Positions 44,144 through 54,113 of a DNA stretch of 64,000 nt are shown here, one piece after another. The notes under the pieces are model-generated. The model did not search any database. It was not told the origin of the DNA and saw only the letters and a list, made by a program, of their open reading frames with translations. Each line of letters begins with the position of its first letter. Position 1 is the first letter of the stretch. The position numbers and the translations under genes are program-made. The DNA is taken from positions 1-64,000 of the forward strand of contig RDYP01000005.1 in NCBI GenBank assembly GCA_004293445.1, in the 5' to 3' direction. This stretch comes from Verrucomicrobiota bacterium (GTDB lineage: Bacteria > Verrucomicrobiota > Verrucomicrobiia > Verrucomicrobiales > Akkermansiaceae).

Positions 44144-44151
44144 GATCATCT

Positions 44152-44226
<75 letters not shown>

Positions 44227-44437
44227 GTTCCAAGTGACACCCTTGCGGGCGGGCGGAGGCTCTAGCTTTCGCGAAGCGGACTGTCCACCGAAAAATCGCT
44301 TGAGAACTCGGGGTGTTGCGAGTCGCGCGCTCTTCGCGGGGATTCGAGCGGTCGGAGAACGGAGCGAAAAGGATCCGCCAACAGAGCTTGGAGCCCCCTC
44401 CCCTTGCGCGATGACGATCCGATGACAAGCTAGCCGA

Positions 44438-44941
44438 ATGAGTCCGCTTCGTTTCCTCGCCGCCGCCGTCGCCCCACTGGGGATCACGCTTTCCACTGCG
44501 GCGGCGCTCGAGCTTGGGGCTGCTTTGCCCGCGGTGACGGTGCTCGATCACGAGGGCCACGAGCTGCGGCTGGCTGAGAGCGCCGGCAGGGGTTGGACGC
44601 TGGTGTATTTCTACCCGAAGGCCGACACGCCGGGCTGCACCAAGCAGGCCTGTTCGCTGCGGGATGCCTTCGCGACCTTGAGCGAGCGGAAGGTCACGGT
44701 CTTCGGCGTGAGCATGGACGACGTCGCTGCCCAGAAAGCTTTCCACCAGAAGTATCGTCTGCCTTTTTTGCTGTTGGCCGATGAGAAAGGCGTGGTGGCA
44801 GATGCCTTCGGCGTCCCGCACGCGTTGGGATTTGCGAAGCGGCAGGCTTTTCTTTTCAAGGATGGCAAACTCGTCTGGCGGGACTTGTCGGCATCGACCG
44901 AGCAACAGGCCGCGGATGTGCTGTCACAGATCCAACCCTGA
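44438..44941 (+). CDS. bcp: Exported BCP/PrxQ-type peroxiredoxin
   Basis: 167 aa. Reduces peroxides. Peroxidatic Cys C67 lies in YPKADTPGCTKQACSLRD and the resolving Cys C72 follows five residues later, the atypical two-Cys PrxQ form. VFGVSMDDVAAQKAFHQKYRLPFLLLADEKGVVADAFGV is the usual continuation. The start MSPLRFLAAAVAPLGITLSTAAA is a signal peptide, so it probably works in the periplasm, whereas most BCPs are cytoplasmic. The next gene is lpxK, 93 bp downstream. Confidence 0.9.
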   Translation: MSPLRFLAAAVAPLGITLSTAAALELGAALPAVTVLDHEGHELRLAESAGRGWTLVYFYPKADTPGCTKQACSLRDAFATLSERKVTVFGVSMDDVAAQKAFHQKYRLPFLLLADEKGVVADAFGVPHALGFAKRQAFLFKDGKLVWRDLSASTEQQAADVLSQIQP

Positions 44942-45034
44942 CTCACACGCCACCTCGCTGCGGGTCGCGGGCAGGGCGTATCACGCGTTTCTCGCTTGGA
45001 ATACGAGGCGGTCCGGGTTCCCCTGCTCCCGCCG

Positions 45035-46246
45035 ATGAAAGAAACGCTGGCCGAACTGGAGCGCTGGGGGGCCGATGTGATTTTCGGCCGCGCCAAGGGC
45101 TTTCGTGCCAGCATGATGCGGGTGGCGATGAGTGCGCTTTCCGGAGTTTACCGAGTGCTGGTTCAGACCCGTTTGCTGGTCTTCCGCAAGCGCTGGATCC
45201 AACAGCATCATCTCGGAACTCTGGTCATCAGCATCGGTAATCTCAGCGTTGGCGGTACGGGGAAAACCCCGGTGGTCGAGCTGCTTTCACGCACTCTGCG
45301 CGATCGCGGACGGCGCGTCGCCATCCTCAGCCGAGGCTACAAAAGTCGCCGTCTGAAGCAGCCGCAGACTTGGAAGGACAAGGATGGCTCGAAATTTCCG
45401 GCCGAACAAATGCCCAAGCTGGTCTCCACGGGCCGGGCCTTGATGCTCGACTCGAAGTTCGCCGGCGACGAGCCCTTCATGCTCGCCCGGAACCTCGACG
45501 GCGTGGCGGTGGTCGTCGATAAGGACCGCGTCAAAGGTGGCCGCTTTGCCGTGGGCCAGCTCGGCGCCGATACGCTGTTGCTCGATGACGGCTTGCAGTA
45601 CCTGCACCTGTCGCACGCCATCGATATCGTGCTGATCGATCGCAGCTCGCCCTTCGGCACCGGTGCCCTGCTGCCGCGCGGCACGCTTCGCGAACCACCG
45701 CGCAATCTCTGCCGCGCCAGCTACATCCTGATCACCAAATGCGACGGTAGCCCGAACGATGCCTTGATCGCGGAACTTCGCCGCCACAACCGCGTCGCGC
45801 CCATCATCGAATGCGCCCACGGCCCGCGCTATCTGGAGGAACTCTTCACCGGAGAACGACAACCGCTCGAATTCCTAAAAGGCAAATGGACGGCCGCGAT
45901 CAGCGGCATCGCCGTGCCGGAAGGCTTCGAGCGCGGGCTGGAGAAACTTGGCGCGAGGGTCGAAATCCGCCGCCGCTTTTCCGATCACCACCGCTTTTCT
46001 CGCCACGAGATCGACAAATTCATGGCTCGCTGCATCGAGCGCGACATGGAACTTGTCGTCACCACGGAAAAGGATGCGGTTCGCTTCCCTCGTCCGAAAG
46101 AGCAGGCCGTGCCGATTTATTTCCTGCGCATCGAAGTCGAAATTCTGAAAGGCCACGATGCCTGGGATGACCTGATCACCCGGCTTTGCCATCCATCCGC
46201 ACCCGGCGATCCCATCCTGCGCCATCGCCACGCCTACAGCGGCTGA
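45035..46246 (+). CDS. lpxK: Tetraacyldisaccharide 4'-kinase
   Basis: 403 aa. Phosphorylates the 4' position of the lipid A precursor. P-loop SIGNLSVGGTGKTPVVELL, ILSRGYKSR, GDEPFMLARN, LLLDDGLQYLHLSHAIDIVLIDR, and the late DHHRFSRHEI and VVTTEKDAVRF motifs are all LpxK features, after an N-terminal amphipathic membrane-binding helix. About 70 residues longer than the E. coli enzyme, mostly at the N-terminus and between the P-loop and GDEP. It shows that the organism makes lipid A. The ATG at 45035 was chosen over TTG 44996. Confidence 0.93.
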   Translation: MKETLAELERWGADVIFGRAKGFRASMMRVAMSALSGVYRVLVQTRLLVFRKRWIQQHHLGTLVISIGNLSVGGTGKTPVVELLSRTLRDRGRRVAILSRGYKSRRLKQPQTWKDKDGSKFPAEQMPKLVSTGRALMLDSKFAGDEPFMLARNLDGVAVVVDKDRVKGGRFAVGQLGADTLLLDDGLQYLHLSHAIDIVLIDRSSPFGTGALLPRGTLREPPRNLCRASYILITKCDGSPNDALIAELRRHNRVAPIIECAHGPRYLEELFTGERQPLEFLKGKWTAAISGIAVPEGFERGLEKLGARVEIRRRFSDHHRFSRHEIDKFMARCIERDMELVVTTEKDAVRFPRPKEQAVPIYFLRIEVEILKGHDAWDDLITRLCHPSAPGDPILRHRHAYSG

Positions 46247-46272
46247 TCGTTCACGGATCGAGGATCGGCCAT

Positions 46273-47637
46273 TCAGCGCCAGCCATCGCCCGACGGCACT
46301 CGCTTCGAGCCTTTCACTTCCCGACTCCAAGCCTGCCAGTCGCGCTGCATATCCTGAACCTTTTCCGGGTACTTCGCCGCCAGATCTTGAGCTTCAGATC
46401 GGTCAGAACGGAGATCGAACAAGCCAGGCTGAGACAACTCGACCGCGCCCGAAGACTCACCAAATACCAGTTTCCAATCTCCTTTTCGGATAGCCCACTG
46501 ATCCTCGTATCCCCAGCATAACATCCGATGCGGATCGCCACCGCACCCTTTGAGAAAAGGAAGAAGATCAATTCCATCGAGTGGCCAAGCGGCGTCCGGC
46601 CGCAGCCCCGCGAGCTTCAGCGCGGTCGCAGTGAGATCCATCTGGATCACGGGCCGCGTCTCCATCCCGGGTTCCAGAACGCCGCTCCATTTCATGAACA
46701 TGGGCACTCGAATCCCTCCCTCCCACGTCTGTCCCTTACCCCCGCGCAAAGGCGTGTTCGTCGCGCCGTTCGGAGCGTTGCGCGTGATCGGTCCACCATT
46801 GTCACTCAAGAAGCAAATCAAAGTATCCTTCTCCAAGCCCGTCTCGTGCAGCGCAGCAAGCACCCGCCCGATGTTTTCGTCCATCGCCGCAAGCATCGCC
46901 GCATAGATCCGGCGACGCGGGTCCGCGATTTTTGAAAATCGTGCCAATCCATCCACCGGAGCCTCCAGCGGCGTGTGCACCGCATTGAAAGACAAGTAGA
47001 GAAAAAATGGCCGAGCACCATCCCGCTGCCCGCGAATGAAATCCACAGCCTCGCGCCCGAAGACATCGGTCACATACTCCTTCGGCTCCACCGCATCACG
47101 GTTGCGGAAAATCCCCGAATAGCGCATCCGCTCCTGAGACAACGCGGAGGTTCGATCCGGCAGATAGTGGCATTCTCCTCCAAGCACGCCGAAGAAGTGC
47201 TCAAAGCCACGCCGCAAGGGGTGATCGGCTCCTTCCTCCCCGAGATGCCACTTGCCGATCAAGGCGCAGCGATAACCCGCAGCAGAAAGATAGGAAGCGA
47301 TGGTCGGGACCTCTGCCACCAAACCCGAACCGCCGGGCCGCACCCAGTCGTCCACTCCGTCGCGCTGATGATAGCGCCCTGTCATCAATCCCGCCCGCGA
47401 GGGACTGCATACCGGGCCGGTCACGTAGGCATCCGTGAACCGAATCCCCGCCTTGGCAATCGAATCGATGTGCGGCGTTGGAATGTCCACGCAACCCTGC
47501 ACACCGCAGTCGGCATAGCCCAGATCATCGGCGACGATGAACAAGATGTTCGGCTTGCCCAGAGCGGACTGCCCGACAGATGAGGCGATGAGAAAGACGA
47601 GGCATCGGGCGAAAAAAGAGCGAAAGATGGCATTCAT
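46273..47637 (-). CDS. Exported sulfatase (arylsulfatase family, formylglycine type)
   Basis: 454 aa with a signal peptide (MNAIFRSFFARCLVFLIASSVGQSALG). PNILFIVADDLGYADCG supplies metal-binding Asp pairs; C77-S-P-S-R with AGLMTGRYHQR is the formylglycine-generating site (Cys type); GKWHLGEE gives the Lys and His of the active site; FLSDNGGPI gives the second metal Asp-Asn. It hydrolyses sulfate esters, probably from sulfated polysaccharides. Together with the fucosidases further along, this fits use of sulfated fucans or mucin-type glycans (inference). Its maturation enzyme is not in the window. Confidence 0.93.
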   Translation of the reverse strand: MNAIFRSFFARCLVFLIASSVGQSALGKPNILFIVADDLGYADCGVQGCVDIPTPHIDSIAKAGIRFTDAYVTGPVCSPSRAGLMTGRYHQRDGVDDWVRPGGSGLVAEVPTIASYLSAAGYRCALIGKWHLGEEGADHPLRRGFEHFFGVLGGECHYLPDRTSALSQERMRYSGIFRNRDAVEPKEYVTDVFGREAVDFIRGQRDGARPFFLYLSFNAVHTPLEAPVDGLARFSKIADPRRRIYAAMLAAMDENIGRVLAALHETGLEKDTLICFLSDNGGPITRNAPNGATNTPLRGGKGQTWEGGIRVPMFMKWSGVLEPGMETRPVIQMDLTATALKLAGLRPDAAWPLDGIDLLPFLKGCGGDPHRMLCWGYEDQWAIRKGDWKLVFGESSGAVELSQPGLFDLRSDRSEAQDLAAKYPEKVQDMQRDWQAWSREVKGSKRVPSGDGWR

Positions 47638-47902
47638 GGGAAAAGAAAGCGCGGGCCGGCGGTCATTGGTAATTTTCCCAGCCTCGACAATCTACGGTTT
47701 CGGTAAATCAAGTTCCGCGATTTTGCCGTCAAAACCCAGCCATGCGAAGCCCGCCCTCGTTCCTGCAAAGCCCTAACAGAAATCCGGCTGGTTAAGCACC
47801 TCATCGAAATAAGGGTTACCATCGAGGTCCCAAAGCCGAAGGCGACGGAAAGCAGGAGCAGCCCAATGTTTTCAAGCCCCCGACGCATGAATCAGTGGCG
47901 GA

Positions 47903-49477
47903 TCACTGGACCGGCACGACCCGGACTTTGCCGCTTTTCTCGACGATGGTGAACTGGCCGCCGGTGGTCTTGGCGAGTTCCTTCATGCCGGCGTTGGCCT
48001 TGGGCTCCATGAGGGCGACGGTGTTGACGACGATGCGCTTGGAGCGGGCCTTCTGGCCCAGGCTGCGGGCGAGCTTGACGGTATCGATGCCCTCCACCGC
48101 GCCATCGGTCATGAAGAAAATCACCTCCGGGGTCGGCTTCATGGCAAAGGCCATCTCAAGGGGATTGTCCCAGGTGGTGCCAGCGACCAAGGGGGTCTTC
48201 TTGATGTGGCCGAGCGATTTCTGGCGTTCCGCCGTGGTCCCGGGCAGCCAGTCGGGAACTTGGCGACGTCCCTTGGGACTCCACCGGTACACGTTGGACG
48301 GAGAAGTCCATTCGTAGCGGAAGCGAGCGTCCTTCACGGTGGCGCTTTTGCGATCCGAAGGCATCGACACATGATCTCCGGCGACCCACACCGGACCAGA
48401 GAAGAAGATCATCTGATACTGCATTCCGATCGACAGTTGCTCGATCGATTTCGCGAGCTCCTTCCGCATCAGACGATCGCGGTCGCCCTTCATCGATTGC
48501 GAAAAGTCGATCACGTAGGCGACCCGCTGTGCCTTGATGTTTTGTTGGAAAAACGAAGCTCCGCCGCCGCCCGTGCCATCGCCATCGCCGGTGCCCCAGC
48601 CTTCGCTGAAATCGTCCCCAACCCCGAATTCCATGGAGGGCTCGGTGACATCGAAGTCGGGAACCGGGACCGCGACCGGACTGGCCGTGGCCGCGGCGAT
48701 GACCCGCGAGCTGGAACTCGAAGGGCGGGAGGGCTTGCGCTGAATGCTGTCGGAGATCCGTTTTACCGGGGTCGGTTCATCGGCCGCGACGGCAGCCGAG
48801 TAGCTGACGATGACCGGCGACTCCTTGACCAAGGCGGGCAGGATGATGAAGGCGAGGATCAGAGAAACGAGGATGATCGACAGCAAGGCAATGATCATGC
48901 TGGCAACAGCGGACTGGCGGCGCTGACGGCGCAGGATGGCATCGGCCGCGTGGACCGAGAGACGCGACTCTGTCGACGGGTCGGAGACGGGAGCTGGCAC
49001 GGTCCGCAAGGCAGGGGCGACGGCTCGCGGGACGGCTGGCGTGAGGATGGGGGCGGCCGTTCCTAAAATCGGCTCCGCTTGGGCGACTGGCTCCGCTTGG
49101 GCGACTGGCTCCGCTTGGGCGACTGGCTCCGCTTGGGCGACTGGCTCCGCTTGCACGACCGGCTCCGCTTGCACGACTGGCTCCGCTTGGGCGACCGGCT
49201 CCGCTTGGGCGATCGGCTCCGCTTGAACGATCGGCTCCGCTTGAACGATCGGCTCCGCTTGAACGACCGGCTCCGCTTGGGCGAGGACTTGGATCGCGGC
49301 GAGGAGCTTTTTGCGGTGGCCGAGAGGATTGACGCCGCATTCTTTCAGGTCATCGGAGTCGAGGCCGAGTAAGGTTTCGCGGTCGATTTCCTGATCGAGA
49401 AAAGCTTGGGTGTATTGAGCGAGGCCGAGGCTTTCAAGCCATGCGGCGAGATCGAACGAGGAAGGCTTGGGTTTCAT
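47903..49477 (-). CDS. SAM domain - AQAEP repeat - TM - VWA-type protein
   Basis: 524 aa. Residues 5-65 form a SAM domain (FDLAAWLESLGLAQYTQAFL, LGLDSDDLKECGVNPLGHRKKLLAAI). Residues about 69-142 are twelve copies of a six-residue unit AQAEPV/I, encoded by an 18-bp tandem repeat. After a Pro/Ala linker, a transmembrane helix (about 190-215) leads to a C-terminal von Willebrand A-like domain (about 310-520): VIDFSQSMKGDRDRLMRKEL has the MIDAS-like DxSxS, with later Asp in MTDGAVEG. So the SAM/repeat part is probably cytoplasmic and the VWA domain exported. SAM domains are rare in bacteria. Function unknown; it may act in a scaffold or signalling complex. Confidence 0.8.
   Translation of the reverse strand: MKPKPSSFDLAAWLESLGLAQYTQAFLDQEIDRETLLGLDSDDLKECGVNPLGHRKKLLAAIQVLAQAEPVVQAEPIVQAEPIVQAEPIAQAEPVAQAEPVVQAEPVVQAEPVAQAEPVAQAEPVAQAEPVAQAEPILGTAAPILTPAVPRAVAPALRTVPAPVSDPSTESRLSVHAADAILRRQRRQSAVASMIIALLSIILVSLILAFIILPALVKESPVIVSYSAAVAADEPTPVKRISDSIQRKPSRPSSSSSRVIAAATASPVAVPVPDFDVTEPSMEFGVGDDFSEGWGTGDGDGTGGGGASFFQQNIKAQRVAYVIDFSQSMKGDRDRLMRKELAKSIEQLSIGMQYQMIFFSGPVWVAGDHVSMPSDRKSATVKDARFRYEWTSPSNVYRWSPKGRRQVPDWLPGTTAERQKSLGHIKKTPLVAGTTWDNPLEMAFAMKPTPEVIFFMTDGAVEGIDTVKLARSLGQKARSKRIVVNTVALMEPKANAGMKELAKTTGGQFTIVEKSGKVRVVPVQ
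49071..49286. repeat. Twelve tandem 18-bp repeats inside the SAM-VWA gene
   Basis: Twelve contiguous units of the type GGCTCCGCTTGGGCGACT start at 49071, 49089, 49107 and so on every 18 bp to 49286. Variation is limited to the four to six bases after CCGCTTG. They code the AQAEPV/I units on the minus strand. Such arrays usually vary in copy number between strains. Confidence 0.95.
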
Positions 49478-49499
49478 CTCGATGGCTTGCGGCGGGGGA

Positions 49500-50825
49500 T
49501 CAAGGCCCGGAGAACTCGATTTTCACGACATCGACCAAAGAACTGCGGAGCTGCTTTGGCAAGGCTAGGCGCAGGGTGCCGTTTTGGTAGGTGAAAGGGA
49601 CTTCACGTCCGCTGTGCAGCAGGATGGCACGGCGGGGCTTGGGGGCACCGGTCCAGACGGCCTCGTCGGGGCTCGACGCGAGGAAATGGAGGTAGGCGCT
49701 GCCCTTGCGGGTGGTGACCGGGACATTGACGCCGGTCGGGAAGGGTCCGGGGCCGGCGCCGATCACCGACTCGCGGCTGTGCTCCATCCAATCGGCCATT
49801 TCCTGCCACGCGGTCACTGCTTGCGGCGGCAGGCTGCCATCGCCCTTGGGGCCGACGTTTGCGAGCAGGTTGCCACCCCAGGCGCGGAGGCGAACAAGTT
49901 TCTCAAGGACTTCCGGCGCGCTGTCCCAGCCGTATTCCTCGGTATAGGACCACTTACCGGCGGGCCAGCAGGTTTCACAGGTCTCGAACCAGCCGGTGAA
50001 GCGCTTGTCGGGCAACTTGCCCTCGCTGTCGCCGTAGTCCCCTCCCCCGCCGTTGCGGCGGTTGACGACGATGCCCGGTTGGAGGCGACGGACTTCGGTG
50101 TTGGGAATCTCACCCTTGCCACCATCGAACCAAATGAGGTCGATCTTGCCGTAGTTCGATAGCAGCTCGGTGACCTGGCCCGCGACAAGCACCTTGCGCT
50201 TGGCATCGTGATCGGCGGGTTTCTTCGGCAGGGTGCGAGGCTGGTGGTCCATGCCGAGGATCGGACCGCGCATCGCGAAGGTCTTGTAGTCGCGATCGAA
50301 CCACCAATCGGGCGGCGAGTAGTAGAGGCCGACCTTCAGCCCGTGTTTGCGGCAGGCGGCGGTGAACTCCTTAACGAAATCGCGGCCGCCGAGGAACTGC
50401 TTCGTCCCGAGATCGCCGTGCGCCGAGGGCCAGAGGGTGAAGCCGTCGTGGTGCTTGGTGACCATGACGGCGTAGGTAAAGCCGGCCGCCTTGGCGAGGG
50501 CGAGCTGGGCATCGTAGTCGACGTGGTGCGGGTTCCATTGTTTCGCCCAGCCGTAGTAGGTGTTCGGGGTAACGGTGCGATCCTTCCACGGCTTGTTGGC
50601 GAGCATGCCCCAGGACAGATCGCCGGTGGCGCCGACCGAAGCGAGGCCCCAGTGGATGAAGAGGCCGAGACCAGCCTCGGGAAACCACTGGGCATCCGGA
50701 TGTTTGTTGGAGCTCGCGGGTTTCTGCGAAACCTGTTCAAGAGCGGCAGCCTGAGCGTCCGCGGCGGAGTCGGCGAGGACGACGGATGCGCTGCCTAACA
50801 AAAGGGTGAGGGCGAGGGCTTTCAC
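49500..50825 (-). CDS. GH29 alpha-L-fucosidase, exported
   Basis: 441 aa from the GTG at 50825 (GTGA overlap with the previous stop). Signal peptide [18 protein letters not shown]. The GH29 barrel is clear: GLGLFIHWGLASV, KHHDGFTLWPSAHGD, CRKHGLKVGLYYSPPDWW, LLSNYGKIDLIWFDGGKGE with the nucleophile Asp in WFDGG, and GGNLLANVGPKGDGSLPPQA. It removes terminal L-fucose with retention. Last gene of a four-gene operon with a GH95 fucosidase, so the two probably act on different linkages of the same fucosylated glycan. Confidence 0.93.
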   Translation of the reverse strand: MKALALTLLLGSASVVLADSAADAQAAALEQVSQKPASSNKHPDAQWFPEAGLGLFIHWGLASVGATGDLSWGMLANKPWKDRTVTPNTYYGWAKQWNPHHVDYDAQLALAKAAGFTYAVMVTKHHDGFTLWPSAHGDLGTKQFLGGRDFVKEFTAACRKHGLKVGLYYSPPDWWFDRDYKTFAMRGPILGMDHQPRTLPKKPADHDAKRKVLVAGQVTELLSNYGKIDLIWFDGGKGEIPNTEVRRLQPGIVVNRRNGGGGDYGDSEGKLPDKRFTGWFETCETCWPAGKWSYTEEYGWDSAPEVLEKLVRLRAWGGNLLANVGPKGDGSLPPQAVTAWQEMADWMEHSRESVIGAGPGPFPTGVNVPVTTRKGSAYLHFLASSPDEAVWTGAPKPRRAILLHSGREVPFTYQNGTLRLALPKQLRSSLVDVVKIEFSGP

Positions 50826-51919
50826 GGATTTCCGAGGACGGGAATGATGGGGATCTGGACGTTGCTGCTGATGCGGCCGTTCTTCTTGTAGCCGTCGGTC
50901 GCGCCGAAGAGATAGGTCGGTTCGCCGTCCTCGATCAGCAGGGCCGGGCGTTCGAGGTTGCTGTTGCTTTTCGCGCCACCGGCGAGGGCGAAGTGGTGCT
51001 CGATGATCTTCGGGTGAGTGGCAGGGTTCCAATCGAGTCCATCGTCGGACTGAAACAGGCAGATGCCGCCGGAGGATCCGGTGAAGCTGCCGACCACATC
51101 GCGGGTGACGGCGTAGTAGCGGTTGCCGTACTTGCGGCTGTGGAAGATGAAAGGGTCTTCGGCGACCATCCAGTGCTTGCCGGGTTTTTCGGCCTCGAAG
51201 ATCCGGCCGGGAGTCTTGATGTAGGGGCCTTCCGGCGACTTCGCGAGGGCCGCACCGTAGCGGACATTCCCGCCCATCTCCTTGCCCTTGATGTATTGCA
51301 CCGCCTTGTAAACCAAGAGCACACCGCCATCCGGCCGCATGCAGGCGGCGGGGTTGGTGACGCAGAGCGAGTCGAAGGACTTCTGGTCATCGGTGATGTC
51401 GACGATGGGCCGATCGAAGCGTTTCCACGGACCTTCGGGTTTCTCGGCGATCGCGAGCCCGATGCGCTGGTGGTTGCGATGCATCGGGTAACTTTTGCCG
51501 TCGCCGTGGTTGCCCATGTAGTAGAGGTAATACTTGCCGTCGTGGAAGAAGGCGTTGGCATTGTGGGTCACGTCGCCGTCCCAATATTTCTTGCCCGTGG
51601 CGGGGTTGGGATCGCGTTTTGGCAAGGCGACATTGACATGGGTGTAGGGCCCTTCCGGACGATCGGCGACGGCGTAGGCGATCTCCGAGTGAAGGGCCCA
51701 GCCGGGGGCGAAGCCGACTTTCACCGGCCAGCGGGAATAGAAGAGGTGGTACTTGGCATCGGGCCCCTTCACCGGCGCGCCGCACCACACGAAGTAATCC
51801 TTCAGCGCGAAGCGGTTGGCGGCGGGCAGCGCTTGGACCCGGGCACCGAGGTCGAGCTCGCGGGCGGAGAGAGGCGCGACGCAGGCGAGGCCGAGCAGGG
51901 CTGTTAGAAAGCGTTTCAT
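50822..51919 (-). CDS. Exported five-bladed-propeller glycoside hydrolase (GH43/GH117-like)
   Basis: 365 aa with signal peptide [21 protein letters not shown]. Propeller features: [114 protein letters not shown] and the repeated P-x-G-P-(W/Y) turns of GH43/62/117/130-type enzymes. Acids for catalysis are plausible in these loops but not assigned. Start and stop overlap the neighbours (ATGA and GTGA), so it is translated with the GH95 and GH29 enzymes and probably cleaves another bond of the same glycan. Family number uncertain. Confidence 0.75.
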   Translation of the reverse strand: MKRFLTALLGLACVAPLSARELDLGARVQALPAANRFALKDYFVWCGAPVKGPDAKYHLFYSRWPVKVGFAPGWALHSEIAYAVADRPEGPYTHVNVALPKRDPNPATGKKYWDGDVTHNANAFFHDGKYYLYYMGNHGDGKSYPMHRNHQRIGLAIAEKPEGPWKRFDRPIVDITDDQKSFDSLCVTNPAACMRPDGGVLLVYKAVQYIKGKEMGGNVRYGAALAKSPEGPYIKTPGRIFEAEKPGKHWMVAEDPFIFHSRKYGNRYYAVTRDVVGSFTGSSGGICLFQSDDGLDWNPATHPKIIEHHFALAGGAKSNSNLERPALLIEDGEPTYLFGATDGYKKNGRISSNVQIPIIPVLGNP

Positions 51920-54102
51920 GGGAGCTGGAGGGTGCCGCCGGGGGCGAGGGTGACGGTTTCGGTTTTGCCCATCGCGCGGACGCGGGCGCTACCGCCTTTC
52001 GGCGAGCGGAGGACGGCCTTGGTAAGCTTGCCGGCGCGCCAAGCGAGATCGACCTCGAAGCCACCGCGCGCACGGAGACCGGTGACGCTGCCGCTTTCCC
52101 AAGCCGCGGGTAGGGCGGGCAGGAGTTCGATCAGGTGGATGCCGTTCTCGCGGACATGGCTTTGCAGGAGCATCTCGGTCATGCCGGCGGTGGCACCGAA
52201 ATTCCCGTCGATCTGGAAGGGCGGGTGGGCATCGAACAGATTCGGATACACGCCACCGCTGCCGCCGGACTGCGGGGTAAGGAGGCCGCGGAGAATGCGG
52301 TGGGCGTGATCGCCATCGGCGAGCCGGGCCCAAAAATTGATCTTCCATGCACGACTCCAGCCGGTGCCGCCGTCACCGCGGGCATTGAGCGAAACCGTGG
52401 CGGCCTTGGCGAGTTCGGGCGTGCTGACAGGGTGGATCTGGCGGCCGGGATGGACGGCGAAGAGATGGGAGACGTGGCGATGCTTGTCGTTCGGATCATC
52501 CACGTCCTGCATCCATTCTTGGATCTGTCCCCACTTGCCGATCTTCGGCCCGAGGAGCTTGGCACGGAGCGCGATCACGCGGTCGCGGTAGGCGGCATCG
52601 ATGCCGAGTTCGGTGGCGGCGTCGATGTAGTTGGTAAAGAGGTCGTGAACGATCTGTTGATCGTAGGACGCGCCGGGCTGGGGCGTGCGGTCGCCTTCCT
52701 TGAGGCGGATCTTGCCATCCTTGCCCTTGACCGGGCCGTGCTCGGGCGACCAACCGGTGGGAGTGATGAGTTGGCCATCGGGGCCCTCGACGAGATAGCT
52801 TTCCCAGTATTCGACGAGTTCCTTGAGGGCCGGGTAGGCGCGTTGTTTGAGGAAGTCCTTGTCGCCGCCGAATTCGTAGCGGGTCCAGAGGTGCTGGGTC
52901 ATCCAAGCACTGCCGGGGCGGTGGATGCCCCAGGTCGAGTTGCCGCCCATCGGGTTGTTGGTGCTGTAAGCGATCCAGCCCTTGCCGGTGGCGATGGCGG
53001 GCTGGGCGTTCTTTTTACGGACGGTGGCGAGGTTGTGGAGCCAGTCGAAGTAGGGCTCGTGGCACTCGGCGAGATTCGTCGGCTCGGCGAGCCAGTAGTT
53101 CATCTCGATGTTGATGTTGGTGGTGTAGCCGGAATACCAAGCGGGCTTGAGGTCCTTGTTCCAGATGCCTTGGAGGTTCGCGGGCAGGCCGCCGGGGCGG
53201 GAACTGGCGATCATCAGGTAGCGGCCGTATTGATAAAAAAGAGCATCGAGCCCGGGATCGGCGGCGGGCGACTTGCGGTAGTCGGCGAGGCGGCGTGGCA
53301 CGGGAAACTGGTCGCGGCCGGGTCCGAGGTCGATCTTCACGCGGCGGTAAAGCTCGCGGTGATCGGCGAGGTGCTCGCTTTTGAGCTTTTCATACGGCGT
53401 GGCGGCGGCGGCCTTGAGGCGGGCTTCGATCTCCTTCGCAGGATGCGGGCCGCGCCATTTCCGGGCGGGGCTGTTAGAGAATGAAGTATCGGCGGCGAGA
53501 AGGACGATGAGGGAATCGGCGGCATCGACGAGCAGCGCCTGGCCATCCGGTTTGACGCTGCCGCCTTCGTGGCGAACGAGGACGGTCGATTGGTATTCGA
53601 GCCCGTTGCCGAGTTTGCCTTTGGCGCTGATGGATTTCCCTACAGCGCGGATGCTGGCATCGTGCATGTCGGTCAGGCGGAGTTGACCGCGGAGTGCGCC
53701 GGGCTTGTCGGCGCTGAAGCGGAAGACCATCACCTGCGCCGGGTGGCTGGAGAAGGCCTCGCGTGTGAAAGTGACGCCTCCGCGCGTGTAGCTGACACGG
53801 TGGACCGCCTCGTCGAGCGAGAGCTCACGCCGATAGTTCGACGACTCCCCCGCCCCGCTAAAATCCAGCAAGAGATCGCCGAAGGGCTGATAGGCACCCA
53901 TCTGGATCTCATCGCCGGTCCACAGGGTTTGCTCGTTGAACTGGATGTGTTCCTTGGCGACGCCGCCGTGGATCATCGCACCGAGGGCGCCGTTGCCGAT
54001 CGGCAGGGCCTCGTTCCAGTTGGCGGCGGGTTTGTCGTACCAGAGTGACTGCGCGTGAGCGGCAAGGCTCAGCGCGGCGGCGAGCGGGAGCAGAAGCTTC
54101 AT
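51916..54102 (-). CDS. GH95 alpha-L-fucosidase, exported
   Basis: 728 aa. Signal peptide [18 protein letters not shown]. An N-terminal beta domain ([35 protein letters not shown]-type opening, read here in pieces) is followed by an (alpha/alpha)6 barrel: [19 protein letters not shown] with the catalytic Asn pair, [10 protein letters not shown] with the Glu, and [18 protein letters not shown] with the Asp. These match the inverting GH95 enzymes that hydrolyse alpha-1,2-fucose. It begins 11 bp after the GH9-like gene and overlaps the following propeller gene. The family is known in Verrucomicrobia that eat fucoidan or mucin. Confidence 0.93.
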   Translation of the reverse strand: MKLLLPLAAALSLAAHAQSLWYDKPAANWNEALPIGNGALGAMIHGGVAKEHIQFNEQTLWTGDEIQMGAYQPFGDLLLDFSGAGESSNYRRELSLDEAVHRVSYTRGGVTFTREAFSSHPAQVMVFRFSADKPGALRGQLRLTDMHDASIRAVGKSISAKGKLGNGLEYQSTVLVRHEGGSVKPDGQALLVDAADSLIVLLAADTSFSNSPARKWRGPHPAKEIEARLKAAAATPYEKLKSEHLADHRELYRRVKIDLGPGRDQFPVPRRLADYRKSPAADPGLDALFYQYGRYLMIASSRPGGLPANLQGIWNKDLKPAWYSGYTTNINIEMNYWLAEPTNLAECHEPYFDWLHNLATVRKKNAQPAIATGKGWIAYSTNNPMGGNSTWGIHRPGSAWMTQHLWTRYEFGGDKDFLKQRAYPALKELVEYWESYLVEGPDGQLITPTGWSPEHGPVKGKDGKIRLKEGDRTPQPGASYDQQIVHDLFTNYIDAATELGIDAAYRDRVIALRAKLLGPKIGKWGQIQEWMQDVDDPNDKHRHVSHLFAVHPGRQIHPVSTPELAKAATVSLNARGDGGTGWSRAWKINFWARLADGDHAHRILRGLLTPQSGGSGGVYPNLFDAHPPFQIDGNFGATAGMTEMLLQSHVRENGIHLIELLPALPAAWESGSVTGLRARGGFEVDLAWRAGKLTKAVLRSPKGGSARVRAMGKTETVTLAPGGTLQLP

Positions 54103-54113
54103 GGAAAAAGAGA

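Larger units (their letters stand above)
43765..44151 (-). other. Leader and control region of the ribosomal operon
   Basis: No gene is seen in these 387 bases. It holds an AT-rich block (about 43965-44015), a promoter-like pair at 43930-43957, a leader hairpin at 43885-43910 (CTGAC/GTCAG around GGCT/AGCC), and a hairpin after the tRNA (44123-44143). Confidence 0.55.

Noticed and set aside
47634-47888. 84-aa minus-strand frame before the sulfatase gene
   Set aside because: It has a hydrophobic start but no family, and it overlaps the likely sulfatase promoter region; codon use is unconvincing.
49071-49286. CRISPR-like look of regular repeats
   Set aside because: The units are contiguous with no spacers, and they code a hexapeptide array in frame.
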